Shown here piece by piece: positions 5,368 through 8,108 of a stretch of DNA of 8,108 bases (the stretch's first letter is position 1; every line of letters starts with the position of its first letter). The stretch comes from Methanosarcinales archaeon (lineage in GTDB: Archaea; Halobacteriota; Methanosarcinia; Methanosarcinales; Methanogasteraceae): positions 1 to 8,108 of the forward strand of contig DAOWIV010000247.1 in the NCBI GenBank assembly GCA_030640725.1. Reading direction: 5' to 3'. Under the pieces are notes generated by a model. The model saw only the letters and a list, made by a program, of their open reading frames with translations, searched no databases and was not told the origin of the DNA. The translations under genes were made by a program, and so were the position numbers.

Positions 5368-7650
5368 TCAAGTTCTTATAAATCTATCCTTGAACTTCTC
5401 CTCCAGAACCACAATTGCAGGAACCATCCACATCGCGGCAATGAAACTGTAGCCCACGCCGATTGCAAGGGTTGCTCCGAGTCTGTTAATCACCAACAGA
5501 GCGGCGGTGAGCGTTAATACCATGAAACAGACTATTGTGGATGTGGTGGACGCAAAGAGCGCATCTCCGACACTTGGGACCGCAATGCATACCGCATCCT
5601 CGATAGTATTTCCCGCTTTCAACTCCTGTTTGATCCGATGATACAGATGGATACTGAAATCGATCCCGACACCCATGACCATCGAGAACACTCCGGTTGA
5701 GAGTGGTGTGAACGGCAGATTGATATGCCCCATCGTTGAGAATGTCCAGACGAGCGCAAAGACGATCGGAAGCAGCGTAAGCACACCAGCAATCGGCGAT
5801 CGATATATGAATGATGCTATGAGGAATACCAGCATGAAACCGAGCACGGATGTCCAGCCCAGGTCTTTCTCCATAGAATCCTCCAATGCCGCATCCTTGG
5901 CTAACAGCCCAACGAGAACAACATCCACCCCATCCGGAAATCTAACAGACCCGATCTCCCTCTCAAACTCAGGAACGGTATTCTCATCGAATACCCCATT
6001 AACCTCAAACGTCAGATAGGAATAATCCGAATTGAACCGGGATCGCAACTGTGGATGCTCTTCGAGTATTTTTTTACTCATATCCAGTGTTCGTGGAAGA
6101 TGCCCATCGTTTATCTCCCTGATGTCCCCGGTAACCGAGTCCACCTGATCGACATACTCGATAGTGCTTATCAGGGATGCAAGTACATGGGTCGATCGTA
6201 AAACCGCTGGATCGCTCAGATCAGAGACGACATCGTTATGGTTCAGCCTGACCAGGAACGTAATCGAGTCCATTCCCGCATAGTCCGATGCTGCTCTCCC
6301 CATCACCTTCAGCACATCGGACTCCTCGGGTATCCAGTTTTCGCTTGAAGTGTCGGTCCACACCTTCAAGATCCCCGGGGTAATCATGACCGTGAAGACT
6401 ATTGCAATGATGAGAACCAGCACAGGCGCATTTGCCTGAAACCGCGCCACCAGGTCAAGGACTCTTTTCAGGATGCTTTCCTTGTAAACGCCGGTATCTC
6501 TTGTTATCTTGAAGATCAGATGATCAAAAGTCGAGTACAGATACTTTCGTTCCATTACGAGCAGCGGGGGCAGAACAATTATTGTTGCCATGAAGGCATA
6601 AAAGATTCCGATTGTTAACAAAAACCCCATATCCCTATTAAGCGGCATGCTTCCACCCATCAGCGCAACAAAACCAGCCATCGTGGTTGCAACAGACGCC
6701 ACCAGTGCAGTCCCGATCGAGACCACCGAATCCTGCAGTGCAAAATCCTCACCCCTCTTCACCAGTTCAAAGAATCGATGTGTCACATGTATCCCGTAAT
6801 CGATCCCCATACCAACAAGCATCGCGCCAAGTCCGACCGTCATGGCAGACAGCTTGATTCCGAGATAACTCATGGTTCCGCTTATCCAGATCACACCCAG
6901 AAAAACCGGAATAATCGATATGAAAGCGGTGACCGGATGTTTGAGCAAGTACCATAGAATGATGAAGACAAAGATCATGCTGACTGCGATGGTGCCTATC
7001 AGGTCACGCGACAGGAGTTTCATTATGTAGTTCATGACAGACGGCATCCCGGTGATGCTCGTCTTTATCCCGATCGGCTTCGGACAGTCCGCAATATCCC
7101 TGTTTATCTCATACTCAAGTTCATCCTGCACATCCACATCACCACAGATATCCACTGGAACCGATATCAGAGTCGAGGAATACTCCGAATTAACAAATCC
7201 CCGGACCTGTTCGCTATTTTCAATGATCGCCCTGATATGTTCCTCAGTATCCGGAATCTCGCCATCATTCGCCAGTTTGAGCGCGTGTGATAAGCTGTAA
7301 ACTGCTTTGACATTCTTCTCACTGGCGATCGAATCACTCAGGATATTCACATACTCTGCAACCCTCGGATCTCGAATATCATTAACCGCATGTAGATCAT
7401 CAGAAGAGGGGTCGAGTTCCACCAGAACGAGCATCGTCTCTGTTGACCCGAACTCCGTTGATATGACATCCTGCATCCTGATAACCTCCATGTCATCAGA
7501 GAGCATGCTGTCATACGAAGGATCCAGCTTCATCTGCACAGACCCGAAAGCCATAACAGCAGTGAATACCAGCACGATCAGGAGGATTAATACCGGATAC
7601 TTCTCCTGAACCGCTGCTAATTTCCGTAAGGCGTCTTCGATGAGTGGCAT
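5368..7650 (-). CDS. RND-superfamily exporter, MMPL/HAE3 type (COG1033)
   Basis: A 760-residue proton-driven exporter with 12 predicted membrane helices in two duplicated halves. Each half starts with a matching amphipathic segment and TM (LRKLAAVQEKYPVLILLI at 8-25; LDLVARFQANAPVLVLII at 398-415), then a large external loop (about 40-210 and 430-595), then five helices. The proton-relay motif appears twice: GMGIDYGIH at 280-288 (D284, Y285) and GVGIDFSIH at 660-668 (D664, F665), 380 residues apart. A third matching pair is GTALVASVATT and GDALFASTTST. The size and lack of an obvious membrane-fusion partner fit the largely archaeal HAE3 family, whose relatives (HpnN, MmpL) move lipids and other hydrophobic molecules. 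It is second in the - strand cluster, 79 bases after the small gene, with an envelope protein next. No clear Shine-Dalgarno precedes ATG 7650, but the start fits the duplicated N-terminal segment. The substrate is unknown. Confidence 0.92.
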   Translation of the reverse strand: MPLIEDALRKLAAVQEKYPVLILLIVLVFTAVMAFGSVQMKLDPSYDSMLSDDMEVIRMQDVISTEFGSTETMLVLVELDPSSDDLHAVNDIRDPRVAEYVNILSDSIASEKNVKAVYSLSHALKLANDGEIPDTEEHIRAIIENSEQVRGFVNSEYSSTLISVPVDICGDVDVQDELEYEINRDIADCPKPIGIKTSITGMPSVMNYIMKLLSRDLIGTIAVSMIFVFIILWYLLKHPVTAFISIIPVFLGVIWISGTMSYLGIKLSAMTVGLGAMLVGMGIDYGIHVTHRFFELVKRGEDFALQDSVVSIGTALVASVATTMAGFVALMGGSMPLNRDMGFLLTIGIFYAFMATIIVLPPLLVMERKYLYSTFDHLIFKITRDTGVYKESILKRVLDLVARFQANAPVLVLIIAIVFTVMITPGILKVWTDTSSENWIPEESDVLKVMGRAASDYAGMDSITFLVRLNHNDVVSDLSDPAVLRSTHVLASLISTIEYVDQVDSVTGDIREINDGHLPRTLDMSKKILEEHPQLRSRFNSDYSYLTFEVNGVFDENTVPEFEREIGSVRFPDGVDVVLVGLLAKDAALEDSMEKDLGWTSVLGFMLVFLIASFIYRSPIAGVLTLLPIVFALVWTFSTMGHINLPFTPLSTGVFSMVMGVGIDFSIHLYHRIKQELKAGNTIEDAVCIAVPSVGDALFASTTSTIVCFMVLTLTAALLVINRLGATLAIGVGYSFIAAMWMVPAIVVLEEKFKDRFIRT
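5374..5383 (-). promoter_or_regulatory. Possible internal TATA box before the Ig-like protein gene
   Basis: ATTTATAAGA on the - strand, inside the last codons of the exporter gene. A start about 25 bases downstream would fall near 5354 and leave a short leader with the Shine-Dalgarno at 5340-5331. A 9-base palindrome, TGTGTCACA (5341-5349), lies just after the predicted start and could bind a regulator. Such AT-rich matches arise by chance, so this is a candidate only; the gene may also be read from the promoter upstream of the exporter. Confidence 0.35.
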
Positions 7651-7678
7651 GGGTCTGTGGGGTTTATGATGTATTCTG

Positions 7679-7690
7679 TATACTTATGTA
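7679..7690 (-). promoter_or_regulatory. Weak TATA-like element before the RND exporter
   Basis: The - strand reads TACATAAGTATA, about 37 bases before the exporter ATG, so a transcript could begin about 10 bases before the start codon with almost no leader. This would fit the missing Shine-Dalgarno. The match to the archaeal TATA consensus is poor and the exporter may simply be co-transcribed with the small gene. The remaining part of the 79-base spacer (7651-7729) shows no other clear element. Confidence 0.25.
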
Positions 7691-7729
7691 GTTCCATCCT
7701 CGTCTGATGCTGTCCATACGTTGGTCAAA

Positions 7730-8059
7730 TCACGGCACCCGTGTGAAGGGGACAAAACGGATACCCTCTTTCCAGTGTTGCCCCTCTGCATAGATTATCA
7801 GCACACTTGGGAATTCATCCCCTTCCCTGACAGGCTCAACTACAACAAGCCCTTCTCTCCGGTCTCCTTCCGGAATATGCTGATTTATGAAGATACGTTC
7901 TGCCGCATGAGGGGTTAACGTTCGAGTATCCTGCCAGCACATACTGCCATCACGGTCGTAGACGATGATCCTGTAATCAGCTCGCTGGTCTTGAAGATTC
8001 AGCACCTCAACATAACTGTGCCAGTTCGAGGTGTCCCAGTATGAAGCGTATTTTACCAT
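7730..8059 (-). CDS. Small cytoplasmic beta-rich protein, possibly sensory rhodopsin transducer-like fold
   Basis: A 109-residue acidic protein with no signal peptide or membrane helix. I do not recognise it with certainty. Alternating hydrophobic strands are evident: YVEVLNL (16-22), YRIIVYDRDG (29-38), TRTLTPHAAERIFI (45-58), EGLVVVEPV (69-77) and FPSVLIIYAEG (83-93). The order asparagine-ended strand, then xIxVYDxDG, then TLxPHxxxxI, then Gxxxxx recalls the small beta-sandwich of the Anabaena sensory rhodopsin transducer family. That family binds carbohydrates or DNA-like ligands in some reports and is widespread without rhodopsins. The resemblance is by eye only. The start is decided by a near-perfect Shine-Dalgarno (8066-8075). 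The gene heads the - strand cluster before the exporter, so a regulatory or sensing role for that cluster is possible but unproven. Confidence 0.8.
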   Translation of the reverse strand: MVKYASYWDTSNWHSYVEVLNLQDQRADYRIIVYDRDGSMCWQDTRTLTPHAAERIFINQHIPEGDRREGLVVVEPVREGDEFPSVLIIYAEGQHWKEGIRFVPFTRVP

Positions 8060-8065
8060 CTTTGC

Positions 8066-8075
8066 AACCTCCTTT
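8066..8075 (-). promoter_or_regulatory. Strong Shine-Dalgarno of the small 109-aa gene
   Basis: The - strand reads AAAGGAGGTT, six bases before ATG 8059. It is the best ribosome site in the window and supports both the reality and the start of this small gene. Confidence 0.85.
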
Positions 8076-8078
8076 CTA

Positions 8079-8103
8079 AGTCGCCAAACCCCGCGACTAT
8101 AAG
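8079..8103 (-). promoter_or_regulatory. TATA-like box with adjoining inverted repeat, candidate promoter/operator
   Basis: A perfect 6-base inverted repeat, AGTCGC (8079-8084) and GCGACT (8093-8098) with an 8-base spacer, directly abuts a TATA-like CTTATAG (8103-8097 on the - strand). Transcription from that box would start near 8075, at the Shine-Dalgarno, leaving the repeat between TATA and start, where archaeal repressors often bind. If transcription starts further upstream, the same bases could form an RNA hairpin just before the ribosome site. Six-base arms can occur by chance. Confidence 0.4.
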
Positions 8104-8108
8104 TGCAG

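Noticed and set aside
4844..5452. 202-codon open frame on the + strand opposite the Ig-like gene
   Set aside because: It is antisense to a gene with signal peptide, repeated domains and ribosome site; its own product has no recognisable domain and no ribosome site was seen.
7671..7683. GTAT/ATAC short inverted repeat before the exporter gene
   Set aside because: Four-base arms in AT-rich DNA are expected by chance.

Overview
The window looks like a piece of an archaeal genome, probably a euryarchaeote of the methanogen or ANME type. The evidence is a DUF92 protein with an extra N-terminal membrane domain, an archaeal-type COG1361 (S-layer/CARDB-like) membrane-anchored protein next to an HAE3-type RND exporter, TATA-like boxes about 25 bases before predicted transcript starts, and a MinD-like gene that is best read as leaderless. 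The lineage is inferred from gene content and family memory, since no search could be run. No RNA gene, CRISPR array, insertion sequence or other mobile element was seen.

Left part, + strand (1-2368). The first gene (22-1461) encodes a 479-residue membrane protein. Its N-terminal half resembles the dolichol/phytol kinase (VTE5/SEC59-like) fold and its C-terminal half is a complete DUF92 (VTE6-like) domain, so one polypeptide carries both folds that in plants turn phytol into phytyl diphosphate. After a 148-base spacer with a T-rich tract and a TATA-like box comes a soluble 252-residue MinD/ParA-type ATPase (1610-2368). It has an arginine in place of the signature lysine of the deviant Walker A motif.

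Right part, - strand (2387-8059). Four genes run leftwards and converge on the MinD gene with only 18 bases between the stop codons. In transcription order they are: a small cytoplasmic beta-rich protein (109 aa) behind a strong Shine-Dalgarno and an operator-like inverted repeat; a 760-residue RND/MMPL exporter of the HAE3 type with two visibly duplicated halves; a 435-residue secreted, membrane-anchored protein with three Ig-like domains (COG1361 type); and a 544-residue APC-superfamily permease. The last two overlap by an ATGA, so they are probably translationally coupled. The exporter and the Ig-like protein form a plausible envelope transport unit, with the Ig-like domains acting outside the membrane beside the exporter's large loops. 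The permease may belong to the same regulon.

The observations most worth following are the two-kinase fusion with altered motif residues in its first half, the conserved-looking RND/COG1361/APC arrangement with a small regulator-like protein at its head, and the palindrome placed between TATA box and start of that small gene. Every long gene-free stretch is below 300 bases.
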